DNA of 64,000 bases. Source: Cupriavidus sp. YR651. Lineage in GTDB: Bacteria; Pseudomonadota; Gammaproteobacteria; Burkholderiales; Burkholderiaceae. Both the position numbers and the translations under genes were made by a program. Location: contig NZ_FMYZ01000001.1 of NCBI RefSeq assembly GCF_900101625.1, forward strand, positions 404,304 to 468,303, in the 5' to 3' direction. This document shows positions 36,436 through 50,413 of this stretch, piece after piece. Positions within the stretch are counted from its first letter, which is position 1. Each line of letters starts with the position of its first letter. The notes beneath the pieces are model-generated. The model was not told where the DNA came from. It did not search any database and was given only the letters and a program-made list of their open reading frames with translations.

Positions 36436-37860
36436 TTACATGTTGAGCTGACGCTTGTCGACAGCCAGCGCGGCTTCGCGCATGACTTCCGACATCGACG
36501 GGTGCGGGTGACACACACGGCCGATATCCTCGCTGGCGGCCTTGAACTCCATTGCCACTACGGCTTCGGCGATCAGGTCCGACGCGTTGGCGGCCACGAT
36601 GTGCACGCCCAGGATTTCGTCCGTCTTGGCATCCGCAAGCATCTTGACGAAGCCGTCCGAGGCACCCATGCCCAGTGCACGGCCATTGGCCATGAACGGG
36701 AACTGACCCGACTTGTACGCGCGGCCTTCAGCCTTCAGCTGTTGCTCGGTCTTGCCGACCCACGCGATTTCCGGGAACGTGTAAATGACCCACGGTACCG
36801 TATTGAAGTCGATGTGCGGCTTCTGGCCAACGATACGTTCGGCCACTGCCACGCCTTCGTCCTCGGCCTTGTGTGCCAGCATCGGGCCGCGCACCACGTC
36901 GCCGATGGCCCACAGGCCCGGGACCTTGGTCTGGCAGTGGTCGTCCACCTCGATGAAACCTCGTGCATCCGCCGCCAGGCCCACGGCTTCGAGGCCGAGG
37001 CTGTCGGTGTTGGGCACGCGGCCCACGGACACGATCAGACGATCCACTTCCAGGGTCTGGGCGTTGCCATCCTTGTCGGTGTAGCTGACCGAGACGTTGT
37101 CCTTGCCGGTTTTCACTTCGTTGACCTTCACGCCCAGGCTGAACTTCAGGCCCTGCTTGGTCAGCAGCTTCTGCGCTTCCTTGGCCACGCCTTCGTCGGC
37201 AGCGCCCAGGAATGCGGGCAGCGCTTCCAGCACGGTCACGTCCGCACCCAGACGGCGCCACACGGAGCCCAGTTCCAGGCCGATCACGCCAGCGCCGATC
37301 ACGCCCAGCTTCTTCGGCACGGTCGGGTACTTCAGCGCACCTTCGTTATCGCTGATGAGGTTGTTGTCCACCGGCACGCCCGGCAGGTGGCGGGCCTTCG
37401 AGCCCGTGGCGATGATGACCTGCTTGGCGGTCACGACCTCGCCAGCCACGTCGACCTGGAAGCCCTCGGCAGCCTTGCCGATGAACTTGCCGTAGCCCTT
37501 GAACAGCGTCACCTTGTTCTTGCGGAACAGGAACTCGATGCCCTTGGTCATCTTGCCGACGATGTCGTCCTTGCGCTTGAGCATCTTGGCCACGTCCACC
37601 TTGACGTCACCCACGGTGATGCCGTGGTCGGCCAGGTGATGCGCGGCGTTCTCGAACTCTTCCGAGGAAGCCAGCAGCGCCTTGGACGGAATGCAGCCCA
37701 CGTTCAGGCAGGTGCCACCCAGGCGCGGTTCACCCTTGGGATCGTCGTAGGCGTTGCCTTCGCAGCAGGCCACGTTCAGGCCCAGCTGGGCAGCGCGGAT
37801 CGCAGCGATGTAGCCGCCAGGGCCGGCGCCGATCACCAGCACGTCGAATTGTTTGCTCAT
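36436..37860 (-). CDS. lpdA: Dihydrolipoyl dehydrogenase (E3) of the 2-oxoglutarate dehydrogenase complex
   Basis: Reoxidises dihydrolipoamide on OdhB with NAD. 474 residues: FAD-binding [19 protein letters not shown], redox-active disulfide [19 protein letters not shown]-binding [15 protein letters not shown] and the C-terminal dimer interface with the His-Glu pair ([16 protein letters not shown]). ATG at 37860 has AAAGGAA 6 bases upstream. It follows odhB by 93 bases containing a GC-rich hairpin. Confidence 0.97.
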   Translation of the reverse strand: MSKQFDVLVIGAGPGGYIAAIRAAQLGLNVACCEGNAYDDPKGEPRLGGTCLNVGCIPSKALLASSEEFENAAHHLADHGITVGDVKVDVAKMLKRKDDIVGKMTKGIEFLFRKNKVTLFKGYGKFIGKAAEGFQVDVAGEVVTAKQVIIATGSKARHLPGVPVDNNLISDNEGALKYPTVPKKLGVIGAGVIGLELGSVWRRLGADVTVLEALPAFLGAADEGVAKEAQKLLTKQGLKFSLGVKVNEVKTGKDNVSVSYTDKDGNAQTLEVDRLIVSVGRVPNTDSLGLEAVGLAADARGFIEVDDHCQTKVPGLWAIGDVVRGPMLAHKAEDEGVAVAERIVGQKPHIDFNTVPWVIYTFPEIAWVGKTEQQLKAEGRAYKSGQFPFMANGRALGMGASDGFVKMLADAKTDEILGVHIVAANASDLIAEAVVAMEFKAASEDIGRVCHPHPSMSEVMREAALAVDKRQLNM

Positions 37861-37953
37861 GGAAATTCCTTTTGGACGACGCACTCCCACCCGCCCGGCT
37901 CAGCGGGCGGCGGGAGACACGAGGTCCTTCAACTCAGGGGAAAGACGGACGGC

Positions 37954-39222
37954 TTACAGGTCCAGCAGCAGGCGAGCCGGATCTTCCAGCGCTTCCTTCA
38001 TCGCCACCAGGCCCAGCACAGCCTCGCGACCATCGATGATGCGGTGGTCGTAGGACATGGCCAGGTAGTTCATCGGGCGAATCACGATCTGACCGTCTTC
38101 CACCACGGCGCGGTCCTTGGTGGCGTGCACGCCCAGGATGGCCGATTGCGGCGGGTTGATGATGGGGGTCGACAGCATCGAACCGAACGTACCGCCGTTC
38201 GAGATCGAGAACGTACCGCCCGTCAGCTCTTCCAGCGACAGCTTGCCGTCGCGAGCCTTGGCACCGAACTCGGCAATCTTCTTCTCGATATCGGCCAGGC
38301 TCATCTGGTCGGCGTTGCGCAGGATCGGCACCACCAGGCCACGCGGCGAGCCCACGGCGATACCGATGTCGAAGTAGCCGTGATACAGGATATCGTTGCC
38401 ATCCACCGACGCGTTGATGATCGGGTACTTCTTCAGGGCGTGCACGGCAGCCTTCACGAAGAACGACATGAAGCCCAGCTTCACGCCGTGTTCCTTCTCG
38501 AAGCGGTCCTTGTACTTGCCACGCAGATCCATCACCGGCTTCATGTTCACTTCGTTGAACGTGGTGAGGATGGCGTTGGTCGATTGCGACTGGATCAGGC
38601 GCTCGGCGATACGGGCGCGCAGACGGCTCATCGGCACACGCTCTTCCGGACGGTCACCCAGGGCAGCGAAGTCCACCTGGGCCGACACTTGCTGCAGCGC
38701 AGGCTTGGCGGCGGCCGGAGCCGGCGCAGCCTTGGCGGCCGGGGCCGGGGCGGAGCCGGCGGCCAGCACGTCACCCTTGGTGATGCGGCCATCCTTGCCC
38801 GTGCCGGCTACCTGACCGGCGGTCAGGCCACCTTCGGCCATCAGCTTGGCAGCCGACGGCATGGCGATGCCGCTTGCGCCGGTAGCGGCAGCAGCGGGGG
38901 CAGCGGGGGCAGCGGCAACCGGCGCCGGTGCGGCGGCCGGAGCCGGCGCGGCAGCTGCGGGGGCAGCGGCGCCAGCAGTGGCTTCGGTGTCGATCTTGGC
39001 GATCAGCTCGTCTGCCACGACGGTATCACCGTCGTTCTTGACGATCTGCGACAGCACGCCGGCGGCGGGGGCCGGCACTTCCAGCACGACCTTGTCGGTC
39101 TCGATCTCGATCAGGATCTCGTCCTGGGCAACAGCTTCGCCCGGCTTCTTCTTCCAGTTCAGCATGGTCGCTTCGGCGACCGATTCAGACAGTTGCGGAA
39201 CCTTGACGTCAACAATAGCCAT
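37954..39222 (-). CDS. odhB: Dihydrolipoyllysine succinyltransferase (E2) OdhB/SucB
   Basis: E2 core of the 2-oxoglutarate dehydrogenase complex in the TCA cycle. 422 residues: a single lipoyl domain ([14 protein letters not shown], lipoylated Lys), an Ala/Pro-rich linker, the peripheral E1/E3-binding domain ([13 protein letters not shown]), a second Ala/Pro linker and the acyltransferase domain ending with catalytic [13 protein letters not shown]. One lipoyl domain and the DHRIIDG motif fit succinyl- rather than acetyltransferase. Confidence 0.97.
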   Translation of the reverse strand: MAIVDVKVPQLSESVAEATMLNWKKKPGEAVAQDEILIEIETDKVVLEVPAPAAGVLSQIVKNDGDTVVADELIAKIDTEATAGAAAPAAAAPAPAAAPAPVAAAPAAPAAAATGASGIAMPSAAKLMAEGGLTAGQVAGTGKDGRITKGDVLAAGSAPAPAAKAAPAPAAAKPALQQVSAQVDFAALGDRPEERVPMSRLRARIAERLIQSQSTNAILTTFNEVNMKPVMDLRGKYKDRFEKEHGVKLGFMSFFVKAAVHALKKYPIINASVDGNDILYHGYFDIGIAVGSPRGLVVPILRNADQMSLADIEKKIAEFGAKARDGKLSLEELTGGTFSISNGGTFGSMLSTPIINPPQSAILGVHATKDRAVVEDGQIVIRPMNYLAMSYDHRIIDGREAVLGLVAMKEALEDPARLLLDL

Positions 39223-39265
39223 GGTTTGGAATTTCCTCGATGTATGCGTGTATGGTCAGGCAGGC

Positions 39266-39302
39266 CCCCCACGGCGCGCGCTCTTGCGCGTCGCCGTGGG
39301 GG
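39266..39302. repeat. Long hairpin between odhA and odhB
   Basis: An 11-bp plus 5-bp perfect stem (CCCCCACGGCG... / ...CGCCGTGGGGG, one bulged T) closes a TCTT loop in the 88-bp odhA-odhB gap. There is no T-run in the direction of transcription, so an mRNA-stabilising or processing hairpin is more likely than a terminator. Confidence 0.6.
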
Positions 39303-39310
39303 TCGTCTAA

Positions 39311-42163
39311 TTACTTGGTCAGAACAAAGCCCTTGAGCTTGGAGAACGCAGCGTCCAGCAGCGCCTTCTGTTGCTCGTTGTGCTTTGCGTAGTAGCCCAC
39401 CGCCGGCGAAGCCGAGGCGGGACGACCGGCATAACCGAGCTTCTGGCCTTCCGTCATGTTTTCCATGATGTAGTGCTGCACGAAGAACCAGGCACCCTGG
39501 TTCTGCGGCTCATCCTGGCACCACACGATTTCGGTCGCGCCAGGATATTTCTTGAGTTCCGCGGCCACGGCCTTGTGCGGGAACGGGTACAGCTGTTCCA
39601 GGCGGACGATCGCCGTGTCGGTGGCACCACGCTCCTTGCGGGTGTTGACCAGGTCGTAGTAGACCTTGCCCGAGCACATGATCACGCGCTTGACCTTGCT
39701 GGCGTTCAGTTCTTCGTGATCGGGGATGACCGTCTCGAAGTGACCCTTGGCCAGGTCGGACAGCGGCGACACCGCATCCTTGTTACGCAGCAGCGACTTC
39801 GGCGTCATGATCACCAGCGGCTTGCGGAACAGACGGATCATCTGGCGACGCAGCAGGTGGAAGATCTGGGCCGGCGTGGTCGGCTGGCAAACCTGGATGT
39901 TGTGGTCCGCGCAGAGTTGCAGGAAACGCTCGATACGGGCCGAGCTGTGTTCCGGACCCTGGCCTTCGTAGCCGTGCGGCAGCATCAGCGTCAGACCCGA
40001 GGCGCGGCCCCACTTCACTTCACCCGACGAGATGAACTGGTCGATCACCACCTGGGCGCCGTTCACGAAGTCGCCGAACTGGGCTTCCCAGATCACCAGC
40101 GCATTCGGTTCCGCGGTCGAGTAGCCGTATTCGAAGCCGAGCACGGCTTCTTCGGACAGCACCGAGTCGATCACGGTGAACGGGGCCTGATTCTCGGATA
40201 CGTTCTGCAGCGGCACATAGGAGCCGGCATCCCAGCGCTCGCGGGCCTGGTCGTGCAGCACGGCGTGACGATGCGTGAAGGTACCGCGGCCGGCGTCCTG
40301 GCCGGTGATGCGCACCGGGTAGCCCGATGCCACCAGCGAGGCGAAGGCCAGGTGCTCACCCATGCCCCAGTCCAGCAACTGGTCGCCACGACCCATGTTG
40401 GCACGGTCCTTGACGACCTTGTCCACCAGCGGATGCAACTTCAGGTGCTCGGGAATCGCGGTGATCCGCTCGGCCAGGCGCTTCAGTTCCGTCACCGGCA
40501 CCGCGGTGTCGGCGGCGTCCGTCCACTTGCGATTCAGGAACGGCATCCAGTCCACGGCGAACTTGTTCTTGAAGTTCGACAGGACCGGGTCAACCGTGTG
40601 CTTGCCCGCGTCCATGGCGTTGCGGTATTCCTTGACCAGCTCGTCGCCGAAGTCTGCGCCGACCAGATTCTGGGCCGCCAGCTTGTCGGCGTACAGCTTG
40701 CGCGTGCCGGGGTGCTGGGAAATCTTCTTGTACATCAGCGGCTGGGTCATAGCCGGGGTGTCTTGCTCGTTGTGACCCAGCTTGCGGAAGCAGATGACGT
40801 CGACCACGACGTCCTTCTTGAATTCCATGCGGAAATCCACCGCGAGCTGCATGGCGTACACCACGGCCTCGGGATCGTCGCCGTTCACGTGCAGCACCGG
40901 CGCCTCGATCATCTTGACCACGTCCGTGCAATACAGCGTCGAACGCGCGTCACGCGGGTCGGAGGTGGTGAAACCGATCTGGTTATTGATGACGATGTGC
41001 ATCGTGCCGCCCGTGCCGTAGCCACGGGTCTGCGCGAGGTTCAGCGTCTCCATCACCACGCCCTGACCGGCAAAGGCGGCGTCGCCGTGCACCTGCACCG
41101 GCAGCACTTCCTTGTGACCGGCTTCGCCACGGCGTTCCTGGCGGGCCTTCGACGAACCCTCGACCACCGGATTGACGATTTCCAGGTGGGACGGGTTGAA
41201 GGCGAGCGACAGGTGAACCGGGCCGCCTTCGGTCGAGACATCGCTCGAGAAGCCCTTGTGGTACTTCACGTCGCCTGCCGGCAGGTCGTCAACGTGCTTG
41301 CCTTCGAATTCGGCGAACAGGTCCGCCGGCATCTTGCCCAGCGTGTTGACCAGCACGTTCAGGCGGCCACGGTGGGCCATGCCGATCACGATTTCCTGCA
41401 CACCCTTGCTACCGGAGTGCTGGATCAGTTCGTCCATCGCGGCGATGAAGCTTTCACCGCCTTCCAGCGAGAAACGCTTCTGGCCAACGTACTTGGTGTG
41501 GAGGAAGCGCTCCAGGCCTTCGGCCGCGGTCAGGCGGTCGAGGATGTGCTTCTTCTTCTCCAGCGTGAACACCGGCTTGGAGCGCGTGGTTTCCAGGCGC
41601 TCCTGCCACCAGCGCTTCTGCGCCTGGTCGCTCACGTACATGAACTCGGCGCCGATGGTGCCGCAGTAGGTCTCGCGCAGGTTGTTGAGCAGCTCGCGCA
41701 GGCTCATCGACTCCTTGCCGAAATACGTGTTGCTGGCATTGAAGACGATGTCGAGGTCAGCCTCGGAGAAACCGTAGAACGCCGGATCCAGGTCAGGCAG
41801 GGGCGGACGCTCCTGGCGCTTTAGGGGATCGAGGTCGGCCCAGTGCGTGCCAATGTTGCGGTAGGCGGCGATCAGCTGGGTGGCAGCGACGCGCTTTCGG
41901 CCCATATCGGAATCGGCCGAGGCAACAATAGTCTTGATGGGGCCCTGCTTGGCGCGCTCGGCAAACGAGGCGACGATCGGTGCGTGGGGGATATCGCGGG
42001 CGTTGGAACCATCCACAGCCGGGACATTCTGCATCGCGTCGAAATACGAGCGCCAGTTGTCGGGAACCGAGCTGGGATTCTGGAGATAGGCCTCGTACAG
42101 CTCTTCCACATAGGGGGCGTTGCCGCCGAAGAGGTACGAATTGCTCTGATACTGCTGCATCAT
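39311..42163 (-). CDS. odhA: 2-oxoglutarate dehydrogenase E1 component OdhA/SucA
   Basis: Thiamine-diphosphate decarboxylase that starts the complex's reaction. 950 residues, the usual size. The N-terminal YLFGGNAPYVEELYEAYLQ segment (binding to the E2 core), GMAHRGRLNVLVNTLGK, the ThDP-binding GDAAFAGQGVV and the C-terminal transketolase-like half (GYEGQGPEHSSARIERFLQ) are clear. First gene of odhA-odhB-lpdA; start at 42163 with a second in-frame ATG immediately after. Confidence 0.97.
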   Translation of the reverse strand: MMQQYQSNSYLFGGNAPYVEELYEAYLQNPSSVPDNWRSYFDAMQNVPAVDGSNARDIPHAPIVASFAERAKQGPIKTIVASADSDMGRKRVAATQLIAAYRNIGTHWADLDPLKRQERPPLPDLDPAFYGFSEADLDIVFNASNTYFGKESMSLRELLNNLRETYCGTIGAEFMYVSDQAQKRWWQERLETTRSKPVFTLEKKKHILDRLTAAEGLERFLHTKYVGQKRFSLEGGESFIAAMDELIQHSGSKGVQEIVIGMAHRGRLNVLVNTLGKMPADLFAEFEGKHVDDLPAGDVKYHKGFSSDVSTEGGPVHLSLAFNPSHLEIVNPVVEGSSKARQERRGEAGHKEVLPVQVHGDAAFAGQGVVMETLNLAQTRGYGTGGTMHIVINNQIGFTTSDPRDARSTLYCTDVVKMIEAPVLHVNGDDPEAVVYAMQLAVDFRMEFKKDVVVDVICFRKLGHNEQDTPAMTQPLMYKKISQHPGTRKLYADKLAAQNLVGADFGDELVKEYRNAMDAGKHTVDPVLSNFKNKFAVDWMPFLNRKWTDAADTAVPVTELKRLAERITAIPEHLKLHPLVDKVVKDRANMGRGDQLLDWGMGEHLAFASLVASGYPVRITGQDAGRGTFTHRHAVLHDQARERWDAGSYVPLQNVSENQAPFTVIDSVLSEEAVLGFEYGYSTAEPNALVIWEAQFGDFVNGAQVVIDQFISSGEVKWGRASGLTLMLPHGYEGQGPEHSSARIERFLQLCADHNIQVCQPTTPAQIFHLLRRQMIRLFRKPLVIMTPKSLLRNKDAVSPLSDLAKGHFETVIPDHEELNASKVKRVIMCSGKVYYDLVNTRKERGATDTAIVRLEQLYPFPHKAVAAELKKYPGATEIVWCQDEPQNQGAWFFVQHYIMENMTEGQKLGYAGRPASASPAVGYYAKHNEQQKALLDAAFSKLKGFVLTK

Positions 42164-42289
42164 GGGGCGCTCACTATTCTCCGGGAATGCCGGAGTTAAG
42201 CGGGTTCATCAACCTTCCGCGACACGGCTTGACCGGTTAGCGGATTGCAAACAACTCTTGGGAGCCACGACAGCGCTACCTTAAACGGA

Positions 42290-42315
42290 CGGCGCCTTGG
42301 GCGCCGCCTGTTTTT
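42290..42315 (+). terminator. Plus-strand terminator-like hairpin upstream of odhA
   Basis: CGGCGCC / GGCGCCG (7 bp, 3-nt loop) is followed by a T-rich run on the plus strand. No plus-strand gene ends here, since both neighbours are on the minus strand. It may end antisense transcription from the odhA promoter region or be fortuitous. Confidence 0.4.
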
Positions 42316-42444
42316 GGGTCTCACCGCCGGGCCCGAAAGGGCAAGTTGTGCGGGGAAGGACCTAAGTCTTCACTCGCGAAAGCATAGCACGTTTGCCTAG
42401 AAATCGTGGGGACTTTTCGTGATGCAAAATCAAGACACAACAGG

Positions 42445-43214
42445 TCAAGGCTGCGCGGCAATCTGGTCGACGGCATCGGTGATCAGGCCGTCCAACCCCC
42501 AGGACAGCAAGTCCGCGGCGCGCGTCACGTCATTCACCGTGTAGCACAACACCTTGAATCCAGCCTGGTGTGCCCGGGCGATGACCGCCGCGTCGAGTTC
42601 GCGGTGATTCGAATCCAGCGCGACGCAGTCAAGCCTGCGCAGGCGGTCCAGCCAATCGGCGGGCAGCTTGTCCAGCAGCAGCGCACGTGGCACGGTCGGC
42701 GCCACCTTGCGAGCGGCCTCCAGCGCCTCCTCGGAAAACGACGACAGCAACGGCGGGACATCGGCACCTTGCCAGAGCGAAAGTGCATCAAGCGCCACGG
42801 CCGCACCCGTCCGATATTCATGACCCGGTACTGGCTTGATCTCGATATTGACGAGGAAACCGTTGGCACGCGTGTAGCGGGCGATGGCCGCCAGCGTCGG
42901 AATCGGCTCACCCGCATAGCCCGGGCTGTGCCAGGCGCCGGCATCCAGCCCGGCCAGTTCACCCAGCGTCAGCGCATCGACGCGCCCCGTGCCGGACGTC
43001 GTGCGATCCAGCGTGGCATCGTGCATCAGCACCGTCCTGCCATCGCCAGACAGCTTCACGTCGAATTCGAACATCCGGTAGCCGAACGACGCACCGTGCC
43101 GGAACGCGGCGAGCGTATTCTCGGGCGCCAGCTTGCCGGCACCGCGGTGGGCGATATGGCTCGGATACGGCCAGTTGGCCATATCCACCGTCGGGAATGT
43201 CGCGGCCGCCTGGC

Positions 43215-43218
<4 letters not shown>
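42445..43218 (-). CDS. ugpQ: Glycerophosphodiester phosphodiesterase UgpQ
   Basis: Hydrolyses imported glycerophosphodiesters to glycerol-3-phosphate and an alcohol. 257 residues, cytoplasmic (no signal peptide). The GDPD motif [16 protein letters not shown], metal-binding [11 protein letters not shown] and [12 protein letters not shown] are intact. ATG at 43218 overlaps the ugpC stop by four bases; last gene of ugpBAECQ. Confidence 0.96.
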
Positions 43219-44333
<1,115 letters not shown>

Positions 44334-44350
44334 GGCTAGTTTTCCCTGCC

Positions 44351-45199
44351 TTATTTTTCCGTTTCCACCAGGCCCTTGACGAACCATCGTTGCATCAGCA
44401 CCACCACCACGGCCGGCGGGATCATCGCCAGCATCACGGTAGCCATCACCAGGTTCCAGTCCGTGGCGGCATCGCCCGAACGGGAGATCATCTGCGTCAC
44501 GCCCACCACCACTGGCGTCATCGACTTCTGCGTCGTGATCAGCAGCGGCCAGAGGTACTGGTTCCAGCCATAGATAAACTGGATCACGAACAGCGCGGCG
44601 ATGCTGGTGCGCGACAGCGGCAGCACCACGTCCCAGAAGAAACGCAGCGGGCCGGCGCCGTCGATGCGCGCTGCCTCGGCCAGTTCGTCCGGAATGGTCA
44701 GGAAGAACTGGCGGAACAGGAACGTGGCGGTGGCCGATGCGATGATCGGAATCGTCAGGCCGAAGTAGCTGTCCAGCAAGCCCAGATCCGACACCACCTT
44801 GTAGGTCGGCAGGATCCGCACTTCCACCGGCAGCATCAGCGTGATGAAGATCAACCAGAAGAAGGTCTTGCGCAGCGGAAAGCGGAAATAGACGATCGCA
44901 AAGGCCGAGATGATCGAAATGGCGATCTTGCCGAGGGCAATGCCCAGCGCCATGATCAGGCTGTTCTTCATCATGGTGGCGACCGGCGATGCGGCCTCCC
45001 CCACGCCCCGGAACAGCACCGTGCGATAGTTTTCGAACAGGTGGCCGCCCGGAATCATCGTCATCGGCGCATCCAGCACCTGCTCGGCCGTCAGCGTGGA
45101 CGCCACGAAGGTCAGGTACACCGGAAAGGCCACGACAACGATGCCGAGAATCAGCACCAGGTGCGTAATGAAATCAAGTATTGGTCGACGTTCTACCAT
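44351..45199 (-). CDS. ugpE: sn-glycerol-3-phosphate ABC transporter permease UgpE
   Basis: 282-residue inner membrane permease with six hydrophobic segments and the ATPase-docking EAA loop [20 protein letters not shown]. Pairs with UgpA. Lies 12 bases after ugpA and 17 before ugpC, in the standard ugp order. Confidence 0.96.
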   Translation of the reverse strand: MVERRPILDFITHLVLILGIVVVAFPVYLTFVASTLTAEQVLDAPMTMIPGGHLFENYRTVLFRGVGEAASPVATMMKNSLIMALGIALGKIAISIISAFAIVYFRFPLRKTFFWLIFITLMLPVEVRILPTYKVVSDLGLLDSYFGLTIPIIASATATFLFRQFFLTIPDELAEAARIDGAGPLRFFWDVVLPLSRTSIAALFVIQFIYGWNQYLWPLLITTQKSMTPVVVGVTQMISRSGDAATDWNLVMATVMLAMIPPAVVVVLMQRWFVKGLVETEK

Positions 45200-45211
45200 T
45201 GCGTGCCTCTG

Positions 45212-46093
45212 TCAGTACTGGACCTTGCGTTCCACGAAACGGAACTGCACCACGGTCAGCGCGATCACGATCACCATCAGCACGACGGACTGCGCCGCCG
45301 AACCGCCGATATCCATGCCGCGGAAGCCGTCGTGAAAGACCTTGTAGACGAGCGTGTTGGTGGAATTGAAAGGGCCGCCATGCGTCACGGCGTCGATGAT
45401 GGCGAAGGTGTCGAAGAACGCGTAGACGACGTTGATCACCAGCAGGAAGAACGTGGTCGGCGACAGCAGCGGGAACACGATCGACCAGAAGCGCCTCCAC
45501 GGACCCGCGCCGTCGATGGCCGCGGCCTCGATCAGGGATTTCGGGATGCTCTGCAACCCGGCCAGGAAGAACAGGAAGTTGTAGCTGATCTGCTTCCATG
45601 CCGCGGCCAGCACCACCAGCGCCAGCGCCTGATTGCCGTTGAGCAGGAAGTTCCAGTCCACGCCCATCTTGCGCAACGCGTAGGCCACCACGCCGAGCGT
45701 CGGATTGAACATGAACATCCACAGCACGCCCGCCACGGCGGGTGCCACGGCGTACGGCCAGATCAGCAGGGTCTTGTAGCCCGTGGCCGCGCGCACCACG
45801 CGATCCGCAAAGTAGGCCAGCAAGAGCGCCACGGACAAGCCCACCACGGTCACGCCAATGGCGAAGATCGCCGTGGTCTGGAAGGACTCCACATACTGGG
45901 TATCCTTCAACAGCGCGGCAAAGTTTTCGAGGCCGACGAACTCCAGGTTGATGCCGAAGGCATCCTGCTGCAGCATCGACTGGTACAGCGCCTGGCCCGC
46001 AGGCAGGAAGAAGAAGATCAGCGTGATGGCGATCTGCGGCAAGACCAGCAGATACGGCAGCCACGGCGAGCGAAAAACGACGCGTTTTTCCAT
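45212..46093 (-). CDS. ugpA: sn-glycerol-3-phosphate ABC transporter permease UgpA
   Basis: 293-residue permease with six predicted membrane helices and the EAA loop [20 protein letters not shown]. The N-terminal [20 protein letters not shown] is typical of UgpA/MalF-type subunits. It follows ugpB after 150 bases that hold a stable hairpin. Confidence 0.96.
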   Translation of the reverse strand: MEKRVVFRSPWLPYLLVLPQIAITLIFFFLPAGQALYQSMLQQDAFGINLEFVGLENFAALLKDTQYVESFQTTAIFAIGVTVVGLSVALLLAYFADRVVRAATGYKTLLIWPYAVAPAVAGVLWMFMFNPTLGVVAYALRKMGVDWNFLLNGNQALALVVLAAAWKQISYNFLFFLAGLQSIPKSLIEAAAIDGAGPWRRFWSIVFPLLSPTTFFLLVINVVYAFFDTFAIIDAVTHGGPFNSTNTLVYKVFHDGFRGMDIGGSAAQSVVLMVIVIALTVVQFRFVERKVQY

Positions 46094-46176
46094 CGTTAAC
46101 TATCCGGCAAACGCCGCGGGGTCGCGGCTCCCTGACAAGACACCCAAGGCGAGTCAGCCCGGATATCCATAAAGCA

Positions 46177-46205
46177 AGCGGGCGACGGATTCGCCGCCGC
46201 CCGCT
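46177..46205. repeat. Hairpin between ugpB and ugpA
   Basis: AGCGGGCGACGG and CCGCCGCCCGCT form a 12-bp stem with one mismatch and a 5-nt loop. No T-run follows. Such hairpins after a binding-protein gene usually protect its mRNA and keep it more abundant than the permease message; that is inference here. Confidence 0.6.
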
Positions 46206-46244
46206 CTCGGTGCGCCCTGCCCGGTCGCGCCGGGCAATCGCGCC

Positions 46245-47555
46245 TTACTCCTTGGCCGTCTTCTGGAAGCGTTCCAGCAGTTCGTTACCGCGGGCAACGG
46301 CTGTGTCCAGCGCCGCCTTCGGTTCCTTCTTGCCGGCCCAGACGGCTTCCAGTTCCTCGTCCACCACCGTGCGAATCTGCACCAGGTTGCCCAGGCGCAC
46401 GCCGCGCGACTTCTCGGTAGTCTTCACGACCATCTGTTCCACGGACACTTCGGCGCCCGGGTTCTTGTCGTAGTAGCCCGACTTCTTGGTCAGCTCATAC
46501 GAAGCCATCGTGACCGGCAGGTAGCCGGTGGCCTGGTGCCAGTCCGACTGGATTTCCGGACGCGAGAGGAACGTGAAGAATTTGGCCACGCCCTTGTACT
46601 CTTCCGCCTTCTTGCCGCCCATTACCCACAGCGACGCGCCGCCAATGATCGTGTTCTGCGGGGCGCCCTGCACGTCCGGGTAGTAAGGCAGTTGCGACAC
46701 GCCGAACTGGAACTTGGCGTTCTTGCGGATGTTGGCCAACGACGCCGAAGAACCCGTGAACATCGCGCATTCGCCGTTATAGAACTTGGCCTGCGACTCC
46801 GCCTTGCGGCCGCCGTAGCTGAAATAGCCCTTCTTGACCATTTCCTGCAGGTTCGTGATGTGCTTCACGTGCAGCGGGCTGTTGAATACCAGGCGGGCGT
46901 CCGTGCCGCCAAAGCCGTTGTTCTTGGTCGCGAACAGCGTGTTATGCCAGGCCGAGAAGCTCTCGAGGTGCACCCAGCCCTGCCAGTCGGTGGTATAGGC
47001 GCAGTTAGTGCCGGAAGCCTTCAGCTTGGCCGAATACTGCATCACTTCGGGCCACGTCTTGGGGGGCGCGGAGAGGCCGGCCTTCTTGAAGGCGTCCTTG
47101 TTGTAATAGAAGACCGTCGTCGAGCTGTTGAACGGGAACGACAGCATTTCGCCCTTCGACGACGTGTAGTACCCGGCGACCGCCGGAATATAGGCCTTCT
47201 GGTCGAATTTCTCGCCGGCGTCCTTCATCACGGTGGAAACCGGCTTGATGGCGCCCTTGGCACTCATCATCGTCGCGGTACCGACTTCGAACACCTGCAG
47301 GATGGCCGGCGCGCCGCCCGCACGGAAGGCCGCGATACCAGCCGCCATGGTTTCGTCGTAGTTGCCCTTGTTGACCGGCACGATCTTGTAGTCGGTCTGG
47401 CTCGCGTTGAACTTGTCGGCAATTTCGTTGACTTTGTCGTTCAGCGCGCCCTGCATGGCGTGCCACCATTGGATTTCGACGGCGGCGTGAGCCGTGCCGG
47501 CCATGGCCAGGGTGGCGACGGCGGCCAGTTTCAATACGGTACGTGGAAAAGACAT
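46245..47555 (-). CDS. ugpB: sn-glycerol-3-phosphate-binding periplasmic protein UgpB
   Basis: 436-residue solute-binding protein with a signal peptide ([13 protein letters not shown], cleavage near AHA-AVEI). [19 protein letters not shown] is the UgpB signature. ATG at 47555 is chosen because AGGAGA lies about 8 bases upstream; the ATG at 47561 would put it too close. First gene of ugpBAECQ. Confidence 0.95.
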   Translation of the reverse strand: MSFPRTVLKLAAVATLAMAGTAHAAVEIQWWHAMQGALNDKVNEIADKFNASQTDYKIVPVNKGNYDETMAAGIAAFRAGGAPAILQVFEVGTATMMSAKGAIKPVSTVMKDAGEKFDQKAYIPAVAGYYTSSKGEMLSFPFNSSTTVFYYNKDAFKKAGLSAPPKTWPEVMQYSAKLKASGTNCAYTTDWQGWVHLESFSAWHNTLFATKNNGFGGTDARLVFNSPLHVKHITNLQEMVKKGYFSYGGRKAESQAKFYNGECAMFTGSSASLANIRKNAKFQFGVSQLPYYPDVQGAPQNTIIGGASLWVMGGKKAEEYKGVAKFFTFLSRPEIQSDWHQATGYLPVTMASYELTKKSGYYDKNPGAEVSVEQMVVKTTEKSRGVRLGNLVQIRTVVDEELEAVWAGKKEPKAALDTAVARGNELLERFQKTAKE

Positions 47556-47614
47556 CGGCATCTCTCCTGAGGCTGTTATGAGTCGGGCAAAAATGTGAAA
47601 AAGCGACCGACTGT

Positions 47615-47632
47615 ATGCATTTTTTGTGACAG
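47615..47632 (-). promoter_or_regulatory. Weak Pho-box-like site upstream of ugpB
   Basis: On the minus strand CTGTCAC-AAAA-AATGCAT resembles the PhoB box (two CTGTCAT repeats 4 bases apart): the first repeat matches 6 of 7, the second only 3 of 7. E. coli ugp is PhoB-controlled, so phosphate control is plausible but not shown. Confidence 0.3.
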
Positions 47633-47769
47633 CCGGATGTTACGCCGGTCTCACCCCAACGAAAACCGGGCAAACCCGCCTTGCAGAGAGATTGTTGCGG
47701 CATTTTGACGACACACAGGTGTCACGGTCGGTGATATGCGCGGGTGCCAGTTGCGTAAAATGCCCGGCC

Positions 47770-48573
47770 ATGACGACCATGCAACCCTTCTCCGCCCTGC
47801 CCGATGCCGCCCTGCGCCGTGTGCGCGGCATCCTGACCGATATCGACGGCACGCTGACCACCGACGGCCGGCTGCCCGCCTCCACCTATCTGGCGCTGGA
47901 CCGGCTGGCACGGGCCGGCCTGCACGTGATTCCGGTAACAGGGCGCTGCATCGCCTGGGCCGAAATCCTGACCCGGCTCTGGCCGGTCGACGCCATCATC
48001 GGTGAAAACGGCGCCTTCTACTCACATTTGCACAACAACAAGCTCGTCACTCGCTTCCTGGACGACGAAAAGACGCGCGCGGCAAACCTGGAGAGGATCC
48101 ACGCGCTGGGCGAGGCCATCCTTCGCGAGGTTCCCGGAAGCGCGCTGGCATCCGATCAGGCCTGGCACGCCGCTGACCTGGCAATCGACCACGCGGAGGA
48201 CGTCCCGCCATTGCCACAGCAGGCAGTTGAGCGCATCGCAGCGATGATGCGGGAGGCTGGCATGACCGCAACGGTCAGTTCGATCCATGTAAACGGATGG
48301 TTCGGCAAGCACGACAAGCTGTCGATGAGCCGGCTTTGCGTTGCGGAGTTGCTCGGGGATGATGTGGACGCCAACCGCGATGACTGGCTGTTCATCGGCG
48401 ATTCGGCAAACGACGTGGCGATGTTCGGCCACTTCCCGTTGTCGGTGGGCGTAGCGAACGTGCGTGAGATCCTGCACCTGCTGCCGGTGACACCAGCCTA
48501 TGTCACGAATGCAGCCGGCGGCGAGGGATTCGCCGAGATGGCGGAGAGACTGCTGGTGGCGCGGGAAGGCTGA
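47770..48573 (+). CDS. HAD-superfamily phosphatase (Cof/IIB type)
   Basis: 267 residues. HAD motif I is DIDGT (catalytic Asp24 and Asp26), with a type IIB cap in the middle and motif IV GDSANDVAMF near the end. IGENGAFY and SSIHVNGWFGKHDK fit sugar-phosphate phosphatases of the Cof/mannosyl-3-phosphoglycerate group. Substrate unknown. Divergent from ugpB; not clearly linked to glycerol phosphate. Confidence 0.85.
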   Translation: MTTMQPFSALPDAALRRVRGILTDIDGTLTTDGRLPASTYLALDRLARAGLHVIPVTGRCIAWAEILTRLWPVDAIIGENGAFYSHLHNNKLVTRFLDDEKTRAANLERIHALGEAILREVPGSALASDQAWHAADLAIDHAEDVPPLPQQAVERIAAMMREAGMTATVSSIHVNGWFGKHDKLSMSRLCVAELLGDDVDANRDDWLFIGDSANDVAMFGHFPLSVGVANVREILHLLPVTPAYVTNAAGGEGFAEMAERLLVAREG

Positions 48574-48584
48574 AGACACCAGAC

Positions 48585-48635
48585 CTGAGGGCGCCAGACT
48601 TGAAGGCGCAAATTTGTGAAGGCGCCAGGCCGGGA
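48585..48635. repeat. Short GGCGCC-containing direct repeats
   Basis: Three imperfect copies of a unit like GAAGGCGCCA occur about 17 bases apart just after the HAD phosphatase stop. There is no T-run and no gene; the remainder up to 48750 holds nothing recognisable. Confidence 0.4.
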
Positions 48636-48750
48636 CACCCGGCGGACACCGACCGGACGTCCGTCGGGCGCCCAGTGCGGCAGCCGGTCAGGCCCCCTCT
48701 CCCGCAAGCAAGAGAAGGGACAAGCCATCGGCCCGCACCGGAGCCTGACA

Positions 48751-50349
<1,599 letters not shown>

Positions 50350-50413
50350 TTGGTCTCCCGTTCGCCCGCTGTTGGCAGGTCCGCACCGCTCGCACGATTC
50401 GCCAGGGAGGCGC

